Positions 51,480-60,019 of a stretch of DNA of 64,000 nucleotides are shown one piece after another. Numbering within the stretch: the first letter of the stretch is position 1; each line of letters opens with the position of its first letter. Made by a program: the position numbers and the translations under genes. The DNA lies in NCBI GenBank assembly GCA_031261325.1, contig JAISKH010000026.1:1-64000 (forward strand), given 5' to 3'. The DNA comes from Oscillospiraceae bacterium (GTDB taxonomy: Bacteria; Bacillota; Clostridia; Oscillospirales; Oscillospiraceae). The notes below the pieces were generated by a model, which was given only the letters and a program-made list of their open reading frames with translations, had not been told where the DNA came from and did not search any database.

Positions 51480-51926
51480 TCAGAGCGTCAGGTTGTTCGG
51501 ATTGTAGAGAAATTCACTCTTGCCAACCGAAATAACACCGACAATGAAGTCAACGGTTGGACTTGCGGCTTTGGCTTGGGCGTTGAATTTGTGCGATGGG
51601 ATACCGATGCCGTAATAAATCCCATTTATGTCAAAATCAGCCAACAAAGCTTCGATTGCCGCCCTGTACCGATTGTCGCGTCTTAACGATTCTATCTTCT
51701 TGAAGTCGGCGAGGACTACTCTGTCCTTGTTTTCAAAGAACAGACATGTGCCGCCCCTGACGGCGATGATGTCGGGGATAATGCCGCCTTTATTCTTCTC
51801 GTCAGTTATATCGTTCGGGTGCAACAGTTTGCCCGTTCCGCTCTGCGGGAAGTCGTAGGCGACGATAGTCCAGCCGTTATCAATCAGCTCACTCAAAATC
51901 GCCTTTGTAACCTGCTCTTCCGTCAC
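51480..51926 (-). CDS. Small PD-(D/E)XK nuclease-like protein, putative restriction subunit
   Basis: A 148-residue protein. A helix (TEEQVTKAILSELIDNGW) leads into a compact PD-(D/E)XK core: PD in GGIIPDIIAV, then ENK in CLFFENKDRVV, spaced 12 residues apart, followed by a helix (LRRDNRYRAAIEALLADF). GTG 51926 follows GGAGGG at 7 bases and overlaps the methyltransferase stop by one base, so it is translated with it. Position and fold suggest the endonuclease, or one subunit of it, cognate to the methyltransferase. Specificity cannot be read. Confidence 0.75.
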   Translation of the reverse strand: MTEEQVTKAILSELIDNGWTIVAYDFPQSGTGKLLHPNDITDEKNKGGIIPDIIAVRGGTCLFFENKDRVVLADFKKIESLRRDNRYRAAIEALLADFDINGIYYGIGIPSHKFNAQAKAASPTVDFIVGVISVGKSEFLYNPNNLTL

Positions 51927-54418
51927 TATGCGTCCCTCCACAGAGAACCGTCTGGGAAAAGAATCGCGTCCGCGAAGTATGAATAAACGCGAACGTGCTT
52001 GACTTTTGAATACGTCGAGCCATACCGAACCTGCATGAAATAGCGAGGAATCACACTATTTTCCAATTCGGAGTAGTCTTTTGACAATAGATTGTGCTGC
52101 TCGCTGTGTTTCACGTCGCTGAAGAAGGACTCGATTGACGAGCCGTTATCGTCGGTAACGGTAATTGCTTGGTCGTCGCTATCGACCGACAGACTGCCGA
52201 ACACGAGCACGAGATTATTCCTGCGCTCTTCAAACGTCTTTCCCTCACGGCAGAGCAGATAATCAAGCGCCGCGAGCGCGCCGGGATACGGGTCGCCGCG
52301 AAAGCGCGCGTTAACCTTGTAGATTATCGTTTTTTCGCGATTCCGCAGAAGCTCGCCGATTTTATAATTCGCGCCCTCATACCGCGACAGATAATTCAAA
52401 AGGCTTTGCGTTGGGACTTCAACAGTCGCCGATATGGGCGACATGGCTCCCAAATCCTGACCGCGCGCTTTCAGCGCAAATTGGCTGCTCATAAAGTCGC
52501 GCCGCTCTCGAATGACGAGGTTGCGCAGGAGCGACACGCGCCCGCTGTTTGTGCCTTTCGCTTCGGTCGCGCTTATCACTTCATTAAGCGCGTCAAACAT
52601 TTTCGCCATTTCGCCGCTTGCCGAATTGGGGCAGCCGGAGTATTTAACAATGTCGCGGTCGAACTGCAAGCCCTTATTCCTGATATTCGGAGCGTCAGCG
52701 GCGTTTGGATTGGGATAATCCGTTATATCGCTCGGGAAATAATACAGCAGCGCGGGAATGTCATAAATGCTCATCACCGCGTCCAACGCTTTGAATACGG
52801 CGGGGTTTATAACGTCCCAACGCGGGCTTGAGCCTTTTCGCTTGATTATCACGCCCTCCGGGTAAATGTAAAACGCCGGGACTTCATTCTCGACCGACGC
52901 GGCGATGCGGGCGAAGCGCTGAAACGCGTTGTGCCCCGTTCCGGCTTCGGTAGTTACCTCGACCGAAAATATTGGCTCGTTGTCTTTTTCAACAATCAGG
53001 TCAGGCGCGTCTAAATACAGAATTTTCCTGATGTGGTCGGGCATGGTGTGGAACCGCGCGGGATTATTCGCGTCGCTTTCGTACAGCTTGTTTTTAACAA
53101 CCTGCCGCGAGCTTAACAGAGTGTGGTCGATAATGTAGTCCGCAAAGCTCTCCGTGCTGTACCATACTCTGTACATATGTCGGCTCTCCTCATTCTTTCG
53201 CTGAATATCCTCCGCAATCGGCTTGACCAGCTCGTAAATCATCAAAGGCGGCACGGCGTTGCCCGTCAACACTCGCTCTTGAACTATCCCGCCGATAAAA
53301 ACGTAAGAATCGGGGAAGCTCTGTATTCGCGCTCTCTCGCGGATAGACAAGCCGCGCGGCTGCGTTGGGTGCCCGAACTGGAATTGCGGGCGAATCCCTC
53401 CCGCCAGTTGCGTGGGACTGGGGGCGTTTGCCGCAAGACGTATGCGCTGCTTGAACTTCGGGTACATCGGCTGCCCCTGCTTCGTGCTCGCGATTTTGTC
53501 AACCGTCTCTTGCGGGTGATTCGGCGCGGTATGGTTGCTCAAGCCTTTCGGCTTTGGTATGCTGATTTCGCCCTCACCGCGCATGAGCGTTTGGTACTCC
53601 GAGCTTGGCTTTGCTGTGTACCTTGACTTGCACTCGTTGTTCCCGAGCTTCGGCAGGTCGGAGATTGCGCTCTCAACCGTCCTGTAGGATTTAGAGGAGC
53701 TGTATTTGCCGTTGGGAATGGCGTATTTTGCGCTTAGATTGCGCCCTTTTTTAACGCCGACAAACACGAGCCGCTGACGCACCTGCGGCACGCCGTATTC
53801 AGCCGCGTTGACCATTCCGACCGTAACGGTATAGCCCATGCTCTCCATGCTTGCCTTAATATCTTTCTCAAACTGACCGCCGGCGGTGCTCCGCATACCG
53901 GACACGTTTTCAAGTATGATATAATCCGGGTCAAACACATCGACAAACTTCATGTATTCCAAAAACAGGAAATTCCTGTTGTCGAGGTCGTTGTGTTTTC
54001 TGTTGGCGATAGAAAACCCCTGACATGGAACGCCGCCTGTGATTAGATTGATGTGCCCGACGCCTCTCTCCGCAAGTAGACCGCGGATAGTTTCCGCGTC
54101 TGTCAGCCGAATGTCCCCGAGACAGCAAATGGAATCGGGGTGATTGGCTTTCCAAGTCGTAATCGCCGGCTCAAGGTAGTCGATTCCGAACACGGGGAAA
54201 AAGCCCGCCCATGAGCAGCCTACCGAAAATCCGCCCGCGCCGCAGAACAAATCGAGCATTGTAAGACTGCCGTCAGGCACGCGCAACCCGTCGAGATTGA
54301 AAAATACAGGCGCGGTTTCCTGCACATACGCGCTCTTTTCGACCGGAACATGCCGGTTCCAAATGTCAGGCTGTTCCGCTGCGTCAATTTGCGCGTCGGC
54401 TATATCGGTTTTGCCCAT
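51926..54418 (-). CDS. DNA (cytosine-5) methyltransferase with long C-terminal domain
   Basis: An 830-residue protein. Residues 54 to ~400 are a C5 methyltransferase: motif I DLFCGAGGFSVG, motif IV GGVPCQGFS with the nucleophile Cys132, motif VI ILENVSGMRS, motif VIII QVRQRLVFVG and motif X GNAVPP. Residues ~410-830 are an extra region of a kind not found in ordinary C5 enzymes, including APDLIVEKDNEPIFSVEVTTE near residue 470, which resembles a PD-(D/E)XK core with a changed last position. GGGAG lies 6 bases before the ATG. It forms a two-gene restriction-modification locus with the small nuclease-like gene. Confidence 0.9.
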   Translation of the reverse strand: MGKTDIADAQIDAAEQPDIWNRHVPVEKSAYVQETAPVFFNLDGLRVPDGSLTMLDLFCGAGGFSVGCSWAGFFPVFGIDYLEPAITTWKANHPDSICCLGDIRLTDAETIRGLLAERGVGHINLITGGVPCQGFSIANRKHNDLDNRNFLFLEYMKFVDVFDPDYIILENVSGMRSTAGGQFEKDIKASMESMGYTVTVGMVNAAEYGVPQVRQRLVFVGVKKGRNLSAKYAIPNGKYSSSKSYRTVESAISDLPKLGNNECKSRYTAKPSSEYQTLMRGEGEISIPKPKGLSNHTAPNHPQETVDKIASTKQGQPMYPKFKQRIRLAANAPSPTQLAGGIRPQFQFGHPTQPRGLSIRERARIQSFPDSYVFIGGIVQERVLTGNAVPPLMIYELVKPIAEDIQRKNEESRHMYRVWYSTESFADYIIDHTLLSSRQVVKNKLYESDANNPARFHTMPDHIRKILYLDAPDLIVEKDNEPIFSVEVTTEAGTGHNAFQRFARIAASVENEVPAFYIYPEGVIIKRKGSSPRWDVINPAVFKALDAVMSIYDIPALLYYFPSDITDYPNPNAADAPNIRNKGLQFDRDIVKYSGCPNSASGEMAKMFDALNEVISATEAKGTNSGRVSLLRNLVIRERRDFMSSQFALKARGQDLGAMSPISATVEVPTQSLLNYLSRYEGANYKIGELLRNREKTIIYKVNARFRGDPYPGALAALDYLLCREGKTFEERRNNLVLVFGSLSVDSDDQAITVTDDNGSSIESFFSDVKHSEQHNLLSKDYSELENSVIPRYFMQVRYGSTYSKVKHVRVYSYFADAILFPDGSLWRDA

Positions 54419-54499
54419 TTGAGTCTCCCTTCGGCGGCTTGCGGCGGCGCAGTCAATTTGCGAAAAGGCGATAACCGCGCTTGCAATAATCTGTTACAA

Positions 54500-54528
54500 A
54501 TTATAGCATTGATGGGCAAATAGCACAA
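54500..54528 (-). promoter_or_regulatory. Restriction-modification operon promoter
   Basis: Minus strand TTGTGC (54528-54523), 17-base spacer, TATAAT (54505-54500), 82 bases before the methyltransferase ATG. Confidence 0.65.
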
Positions 54529-54616
54529 GGCTTTTTTGGACTTGGCGATTTGCCGAACGGCGGATTGCGACATCAATTGACGGGTGCAATTTCAATTGAA
54601 ACTTAACAGCTAGATA

Positions 54617-54645
54617 TTGACTATTGCCGACAATTGCTGTACAAT
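54617..54645 (+). promoter_or_regulatory. MarR-esterase operon promoter
   Basis: TTGACT (54617-54622), 17-base spacer, TACAAT (54640-54645). The -10 box lies inside an inverted repeat (54629-54649). Confidence 0.75.
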
Positions 54646-54649
54646 CGTC
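54629..54649. promoter_or_regulatory. Candidate MarR operator
   Basis: Inverted repeat GACAATTG - N5 - CAATCGTC (7 of 8 positions pair) covering the spacer and -10 box of the MarR promoter; the layout fits autorepression. Confidence 0.5.
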
Positions 54650-54675
54650 TCAAGCCGTGAGGGGAGATGCCGCCA

Positions 54676-55110
54676 TTGGACGAGATACGCGGGGTGCCGC
54701 TGATAAAGCAGATTGACGAAGCACTTGAGCGCGAGGTCAATAATCGCGTTCGCGCGCAGGGCGTGACGCTGGCGCAGCTTCAACTCCTGCTGAAGCTGCG
54801 AGCGGCGGAGAACGGCGTGTTGCCGTTCAAAGAGCTTGAACGCCGTTGCTCGGTGTCACAGGCTACAATCACAGGGATTGTAAGGCGTTTGAAAGAGAAA
54901 AAGCTCGTCGAAGTTATCGGCGACGCGACTGACGGGCGCGTTAAGCTTGCGCAAATTACGGCGGCGGGAATTGCCGCGTGCGATGACGCGCACGAGCACA
55001 TGGACGCGATTGAACGCCGTTTATTATCGGGACTGACCGACATTGAAGCGCGGCTGTTTCTGGAGCTGCTCCGCAAGGTCGGCGGCGCGATGAAGCAGCC
55101 GACTGATTGA
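54676..55110 (+). CDS. MarR family transcriptional regulator
   Basis: A 144-residue winged-helix repressor. The DNA-recognition part is LPFKELERRCSVSQATITGIVRRLKEKKLVEV and the wing is GDATDGRVKLAQIT, typical of MarR (DxRxxxLxLT-like). TTG 54676 is 9 bases after AGGGGAG; ATG 54667 directly abuts that site and is less likely, giving only three extra residues. It precedes an esterase gene by 42 bases and probably controls both. Ligand unknown. Confidence 0.9.
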   Translation: MDEIRGVPLIKQIDEALEREVNNRVRAQGVTLAQLQLLLKLRAAENGVLPFKELERRCSVSQATITGIVRRLKEKKLVEVIGDATDGRVKLAQITAAGIAACDDAHEHMDAIERRLLSGLTDIEARLFLELLRKVGGAMKQPTD

Positions 55111-55152
55111 AAAATAATTAGCTGACTATTAAAAAAGGAGGAAAAATTCAAC

Positions 55153-56067
55153 ATGGAAAATCTGCAATTGATACCGCCCACGCCGATGTTCGGCGGACCG
55201 CCGTTCCCAAACAGCGAGGAGCTGCCTGAGGGCGCAATCTCGGTGAAATGGGAGGACAAGCCGAGCGGCGCGATGCTCGACTTCAAGCCGAACGTCGTCT
55301 ATCAGTCGCTCGGCGGCGAGGAGCAGCACGTGCAAGTGCTCATGCCAGCGTCGATGTTCGCGTTCCCGGGCGCGCCGAAGCCGAAGTACCCGCTAATCGC
55401 GTATGTTCCCGGCTCGGCGTGGATGCGGCAGAACGTGATGGCGTCGCTTCCGCGCATGATACAGGTCGCGCAGGCGGGCTATGTCGTCGCGATTATCGAG
55501 TACCGCCCGACGGACATTGGCGCGGCGTTCCCCGCGCAGGTTGAGGACGCGGAAGCGGCAATCCGTTTCGTGCTTGAGCACGCGGAGGAATACGGCGTTG
55601 ACACGAGCAGGGTCGCCGTTTGGGGCGACAGCAGCGGCGGTCACACGGCGATTTCCGTCGGTATTCGCGGCAATGTTCACGTCAGCGTCGTCGCCGATTG
55701 GTACGCGCCCACGGAGATTGCCGTCATGAATTACTATCCGAGCGGGCAGGACCATATCGGCGCGGACAGCCCCGAGGGTAGGCTAATCGGCAACAAAAAT
55801 GTGCTGGAAAACCCCGAGCTTGCCGCCGCGACAAGCCCGCTCAATTGGCTGTCCGCCGACAAGCCAACGCCGCCGATACTGATAATGCACGGCTCGGCGG
55901 ACAATATTGTGCCGTTCAATCAGTCGGTGCGGCTGTATGAAAAGCTGCGCGAGCTTGGCAAGGAAACGACATTCTACAAGGTTGAGGGCGGCGGTCACGG
56001 CTCGGGCGGGTTTGGTTCGGACGAGTGCCTGAAGGTTACACTTGACTACATTGCGGCGCACATCTAG
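55153..56067 (+). CDS. Alpha/beta hydrolase (esterase/lipase family)
   Basis: A 304-residue hydrolase. The nucleophile Ser160 lies in WGDSSGGHTA (GxSxG), the acid Asp250 in MHGSADNIVPFNQS and His282 in GGGHGSGGFG. YPLIAYVPGSAW forms the oxyanion-hole strand. No signal peptide, so it is cytoplasmic. GGAGG precedes the ATG. Family members hydrolyse carboxyl esters such as aryl or acetyl esters; control by a MarR protein, which often sense phenolic compounds, would fit an aromatic ester, but this is inference. Confidence 0.92.
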   Translation: MENLQLIPPTPMFGGPPFPNSEELPEGAISVKWEDKPSGAMLDFKPNVVYQSLGGEEQHVQVLMPASMFAFPGAPKPKYPLIAYVPGSAWMRQNVMASLPRMIQVAQAGYVVAIIEYRPTDIGAAFPAQVEDAEAAIRFVLEHAEEYGVDTSRVAVWGDSSGGHTAISVGIRGNVHVSVVADWYAPTEIAVMNYYPSGQDHIGADSPEGRLIGNKNVLENPELAAATSPLNWLSADKPTPPILIMHGSADNIVPFNQSVRLYEKLRELGKETTFYKVEGGGHGSGGFGSDECLKVTLDYIAAHI

Positions 56068-56101
56068 GCGGCGACGGAGTTGTGTGGTTGAATAAAAAGA
56101 A

Positions 56102-56136
56102 CGCGCCGAGAATCCTGTGATTTTCGGCGCGCTTTG
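56102..56136. terminator. Bidirectional terminator between esterase and ABC exporter
   Basis: Stem CGCGCCGAGAA / TTTTCGGCGCG (one G-U) with an A-run before and TTT after, between convergent genes. Confidence 0.75.
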
Positions 56137-56156
56137 TAAATGTTGCGGGTTTGAAG

Positions 56157-57956
56157 TCAATTCCCCGTTTGTGTGAGGTACATTTCGGCGTATAGTCCTC
56201 CGAGGGACATAAGCTCGCCGTGATTGCCCATCTCGGCGATTTCGCCGTTTTGCAGCAGGACAATCACGTCGCTGTCACGAATGGTGCTCAATCTGTGCGC
56301 GATTATGAACGACGTGCGTCCCGCTGTCAAGCGGAGGATTGCGGCGCGGATTTTCTGCTCCGTCATCGTGTCAACGGAGCTTGTCGCTTCGTCCAGAATC
56401 AGAATGGGCGCGTCAACGAGTACGGCGCGCGCAATCGTCACGAGTTGCCGCTCGCCCTGACTGAGCGACGAACCGCCGCCGTCAAGCACAGTCTCGTATT
56501 CCTGCGGAAGTCGGGATATAAACGCGTCGGCTCCCGCCGTCACCGCAGAGGAGCGCACGGCTTCAAGCGCGGTTTCCTCGCTGCCGTAGGCGATATTCTC
56601 GCGGACGGTAACGCCGAAAAGCGAGGTGTCCTGTAACACAACGCCGAACGCGCGGCGCAGGTCGCGCAACCGATACGAGCGCAGGTCAACGCCGTCGAGC
56701 AAGATTTCGCCGCCGTCCACGTCGTAAAACCGCGTCAGTAGGTTGATTATCGTCGTTTTGCCCGCGCCCGTCGGACCGACGATTGCGACGCGCGTTCCGG
56801 CGGGGACTGTGAGCGAGACGTTTTTCAGCACGGGGTTTTCCTTGCCGTAACCAAACGTTACGTTGCGCAGCTCAATGTCGCCGCGAATACGCGTAATCGG
56901 TACCGCGTCCGCAACGTCCTCCGGCTCGGGCTGCTCGTCCAGAATCTCGAACACGCGCTCCGCGCCCGCAACCGCGCTCTGAAAATTGTTGTAGATGTTC
57001 GCAATATCGACGAACGGGCGCGAAAATTGCTTGGAATAGAGCAGAAAACTCGAAATTACGCCGACGTCTATGCCGCCGCGCGCCGCCATAATCCCGCTGA
57101 CGACGGCTATCGTCAGATAGCTCAGGTTGTTGATTACGCTGGTCAGCGGCATGAGATAGCCGGAGGTTATCGCGGCGGAGGTCGCCGCCGTGCAGTATTG
57201 CTCGTTGCAGTCCTCGAACTCGCGTATCATCGCGCTCTCGCGGGAATACGCTTTCACGAGTGACAAGCCCGATATGCTCTCTTCGATTTGCCCGTTCAGC
57301 CTGCCGAGCAGACTTTGCTGCTGCTTATACAGCTTGCGCGTCCGAACCGTTATTACGCGCGTGAGAATGAAAATCAGGACGACCGTCGAGCAGGAAATGA
57401 GCGTCAAAATCACGTTGCTAATCAGCATTATCGCGAGCACGCCGACAATCGTAAAGACATAAATCATCAGCTGCGAGAGCGAGTCGGAGATTGTCGTCGA
57501 GATATTGTCCACGTCGTTCGTAAGGCGGCTCATCAGCTCGCCGTGGCGGTGACGGTCAAAGTAGGCGAGCGGGAGCGACTTCATCGCGTCGAACAGCGTT
57601 CCGCGTATGTGCAAAATCAGCCGCTGACCGATGCTCGCCATGAAATACTGCTGAATGAAGCGGACAAGCCAGTCGGAGACGTACAACCCCGCGAGCAGGG
57701 CGATTAGCCACACAGCGGACAATCCGCCGTCAATGCTGTTTATTGTCCTGCCGATTAAGAACGGCGAAAACACGGACGACGCGCTCGCCAGAGCGGAGAG
57801 CAGCATAATCCACCCAAGTCCGCGCCCGTGCCCGCGGCAGAGCGACCATAAACGGCGCAGGGTTCCGCGCATATCCTTCGGCTTTTCGACGGGCTTGCCG
57901 CGATTCGCCATACCCTCACGCACGGGCGGCAGGGAAACGTCACGCTTGTCACTCAT
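56157..57956 (-). CDS. Heterodimeric ABC exporter subunit, consensus-Glu half
   Basis: A 599-residue half-exporter: a membrane domain of about six segments (residues 40-330) followed by an ATPase with Walker A GPTGAGKTT, signature LSQGERQLV and Walker B LILDEATSSVD with the catalytic glutamate, then IAHRLSTI. The signature has SQGE instead of SGGQ. In heterodimeric exporters the variant signature pairs with a partner lacking the catalytic glutamate, which is what the next gene shows. It overlaps that gene by four bases (ATGA). Probably multidrug or lipid export. Confidence 0.94.
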   Translation of the reverse strand: MSDKRDVSLPPVREGMANRGKPVEKPKDMRGTLRRLWSLCRGHGRGLGWIMLLSALASASSVFSPFLIGRTINSIDGGLSAVWLIALLAGLYVSDWLVRFIQQYFMASIGQRLILHIRGTLFDAMKSLPLAYFDRHRHGELMSRLTNDVDNISTTISDSLSQLMIYVFTIVGVLAIMLISNVILTLISCSTVVLIFILTRVITVRTRKLYKQQQSLLGRLNGQIEESISGLSLVKAYSRESAMIREFEDCNEQYCTAATSAAITSGYLMPLTSVINNLSYLTIAVVSGIMAARGGIDVGVISSFLLYSKQFSRPFVDIANIYNNFQSAVAGAERVFEILDEQPEPEDVADAVPITRIRGDIELRNVTFGYGKENPVLKNVSLTVPAGTRVAIVGPTGAGKTTIINLLTRFYDVDGGEILLDGVDLRSYRLRDLRRAFGVVLQDTSLFGVTVRENIAYGSEETALEAVRSSAVTAGADAFISRLPQEYETVLDGGGSSLSQGERQLVTIARAVLVDAPILILDEATSSVDTMTEQKIRAAILRLTAGRTSFIIAHRLSTIRDSDVIVLLQNGEIAEMGNHGELMSLGGLYAEMYLTQTGN

Positions 57957-59671
57957 ACGGCTTCACCGCCAATCTGCGAGGCGTAAACCGCGCGATATGT
58001 CGGGCAGGAGGCAAGCAGCTCGTCGTGCGCGCCTATTCCGGCGACAAGCCCATTCTCCATGCAAAGCACTCTGTCGCAGCGCATTACCGTGCTGATTCGC
58101 TGCGATATGAGCAGGACTGTCGCGCCCTGCGCGCCGCTGCCGAGCCCGCCGAGAACGCGAGCCTCCGTCGTCGCGTCCAGCGCGCTTGTGCAGTCGTCGA
58201 GTATGAGGATTTTCGGCTTGCGAACCAGCGCGCGGGCGATGCTCAGTCGCTGCTTTTGCCCGCCAGAGAGGTTAACGCCGCCTTGCCCGAGCACGGTGTC
58301 ATACCCCAGCGGGAAAGAACGCACAAAGTCGTCGGCGCAAGCCGTTTTCGCGGCGGCGTGTATTGCGGCTTCGTCTGCGTTTTCGTCGCCCCAGCGCAGG
58401 TTGTCGGCAATCGTCCCCGTGAAGAGCAGCGACTTCTGCGGCACGACGGCGATTGCACCGCGCAGATTGTCTGTCGCGAGCTTGCGCACGTCCTGCCCGT
58501 CAATTTCAACGCACCCGACCGTCGGGTCATAAAAGCGCGGAATGAGGTTCACGAGCGTTGACTTGCCGGAACCCGTCGCGCCGATAATGCCGAGTGTTTC
58601 GCCCGCCTTGACAGTAAAATCAACGCCGCTTATGGCGGGACGCGCCGCGCCCGCGTAGGTGAACGTGACGTTTGAGAACGTTATCTCGCCCGAAATGTCG
58701 GCGGTAACGGCGGTCGCCGCGCTCGGCTCGGTGAGCTTCGGCACTTCGTCGAGAATTTCACTCACGCGCGCGGCGCTTGTCGTTGCGCGGACGGCGTTAT
58801 TCAGAATGTTGCTGACCATGCCGAGCGAGAAGAGCACCTGCGTCATGTAGTTCACGCTCGCCATCAGGCGACCGATTTCGGCTGAATTTTGCGCCTTGCT
58901 TAGCCACAGCAGCGCGATTATGCCAAAGTTGACCGCGAGGTTAATCAGCGGACCGAACACCGCGAGTACGCGCGCGGCGCTGACACCGGCGGAGGCAAAG
59001 CTCTCCGCCGCGTCGCCGAATTTCGCGCTCTCGCGCTCCTCCGCGTTGAACGCCTTGACCACGCGGACGTTCGACAGAAACTCGCGGCTCACCTCGTTTA
59101 ACCTGTCGAGACGCTTTTGCAGTTGCCCGTATCGCGGGTACCCGAGCTTCATGTTTGCCGCAATCAGCACGCCGCTGACGAGAAGAATTACGCACATAAT
59201 CGGCAGTTGGCTTGGGGTTTGGATAATCAACAGCGTCACCGCGCCGACGCACATAATCGGCACCTTCATCATAATCCGCATTAAGCCATTGACGAAGGTC
59301 TGAATCTGCGTCACATCGTTCGTGATGCGCGTGATTATCGAGGAGGTTTGCAGGCGGTCGATATTCTCGTGCGACAGGGTCTGCGTTTTCTTGTAGAGGT
59401 CGCCGCGCAGCTCTTTGCCGATTGTCTGGGAGGTGCGGCTCGCGAAGATGTTGCGCGCCACCGCGCCGACGGCTCCGACGGCGGTGATTGCGAGCATGAC
59501 CGCCCCGTAACGCAGGATTGCCGCGACGTCGAGATTCGCGACGCCGTTGTCAACTATGCCCGCCATAAATGTCGGTTGCAGCAGCTCCGCAAAGGTTTCG
59601 AGGGACAGAAACAGGATACCGAGCAGGAACATTCCGATATGCCGCCGCACATATCGCACAATAAGCTTCAT
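57953..59671 (-). CDS. Heterodimeric ABC exporter subunit, degenerate-site half
   Basis: A 572-residue half-exporter, first gene of the pair. The membrane domain spans residues ~15-300; the ATPase has Walker A GATGSGKST, signature LSGGQKQRL and Walker B ILILDDCTSALD, in which Asp replaces the catalytic Glu, and ISQRISTV instead of the H-loop histidine (Gln). Both changes mark the degenerate nucleotide site known from BmrC/TM287-type subunits. AAAGG lies upstream of the ATG. Confidence 0.94.
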   Translation of the reverse strand: MKLIVRYVRRHIGMFLLGILFLSLETFAELLQPTFMAGIVDNGVANLDVAAILRYGAVMLAITAVGAVGAVARNIFASRTSQTIGKELRGDLYKKTQTLSHENIDRLQTSSIITRITNDVTQIQTFVNGLMRIMMKVPIMCVGAVTLLIIQTPSQLPIMCVILLVSGVLIAANMKLGYPRYGQLQKRLDRLNEVSREFLSNVRVVKAFNAEERESAKFGDAAESFASAGVSAARVLAVFGPLINLAVNFGIIALLWLSKAQNSAEIGRLMASVNYMTQVLFSLGMVSNILNNAVRATTSAARVSEILDEVPKLTEPSAATAVTADISGEITFSNVTFTYAGAARPAISGVDFTVKAGETLGIIGATGSGKSTLVNLIPRFYDPTVGCVEIDGQDVRKLATDNLRGAIAVVPQKSLLFTGTIADNLRWGDENADEAAIHAAAKTACADDFVRSFPLGYDTVLGQGGVNLSGGQKQRLSIARALVRKPKILILDDCTSALDATTEARVLGGLGSGAQGATVLLISQRISTVMRCDRVLCMENGLVAGIGAHDELLASCPTYRAVYASQIGGEAV

Positions 59672-59707
59672 ACTAAATCATACCTTTCAATCGTCCTTTT
59701 TTAGCGT

Positions 59708-59736
59708 ATTGTACTACTTTTTTGAAAAATAAACAA
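59708..59736 (-). promoter_or_regulatory. ABC exporter promoter
   Basis: Minus strand TTGTTT (59736-59731), 17-base spacer, TACAAT (59713-59708), 37 bases before the ATG. Confidence 0.65.
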
Positions 59737-59896
59737 CCGCAAAACCCGCGAGCTTGCCGCGCCGACTTGTCGCGCCGCGGAGCGCAAGGGAAAATATGGG
59801 CGACGAATGTACCAATAATATACTTTTCGACAAATCTATACATCAAAATTGTGGAAAATCGTGTTAACTTGTTGAAAACACGAAAAATTCTTTCGG

Positions 59897-59925
59897 TTGT
59901 CGTTCGCGGAAAACTGTGGTAGAAT
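59897..59925 (+). promoter_or_regulatory. NYN gene promoter
   Basis: TTGTCG (59897-59902), 17-base spacer, TAGAAT (59920-59925). Confidence 0.6.
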
Positions 59926-60019
59926 AGACACGATGTATTTTGGAGCAAGGGCGCGCGCCCGGGGATAAGCGTAACCGCCGCCGTCTGCGCGCTACACACA
60001 TATTGAAGGAGATTACATT

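Larger units (their letters stand above)
59672..60019. other. 348-base divergent gap between ABC exporter and NYN gene
   Basis: Holds one promoter per direction (listed separately) and otherwise no gene. The NYN transcript would have a ~90-base leader with a perfect 12-bp GC palindrome GGGCGCGCGCCC at 59949-59960. Between the promoters is an AT-rich stretch (59790-59890) without clear repeats. Confidence 0.6.

Noticed and set aside
51480..51926. Very short patch repair (Vsr) endonuclease beside the C5 methyltransferase
   Set aside because: Size fits, but Vsr-specific Trp/Cys/His stretches are absent and the PD-x(12)-ENK core is of the restriction type.
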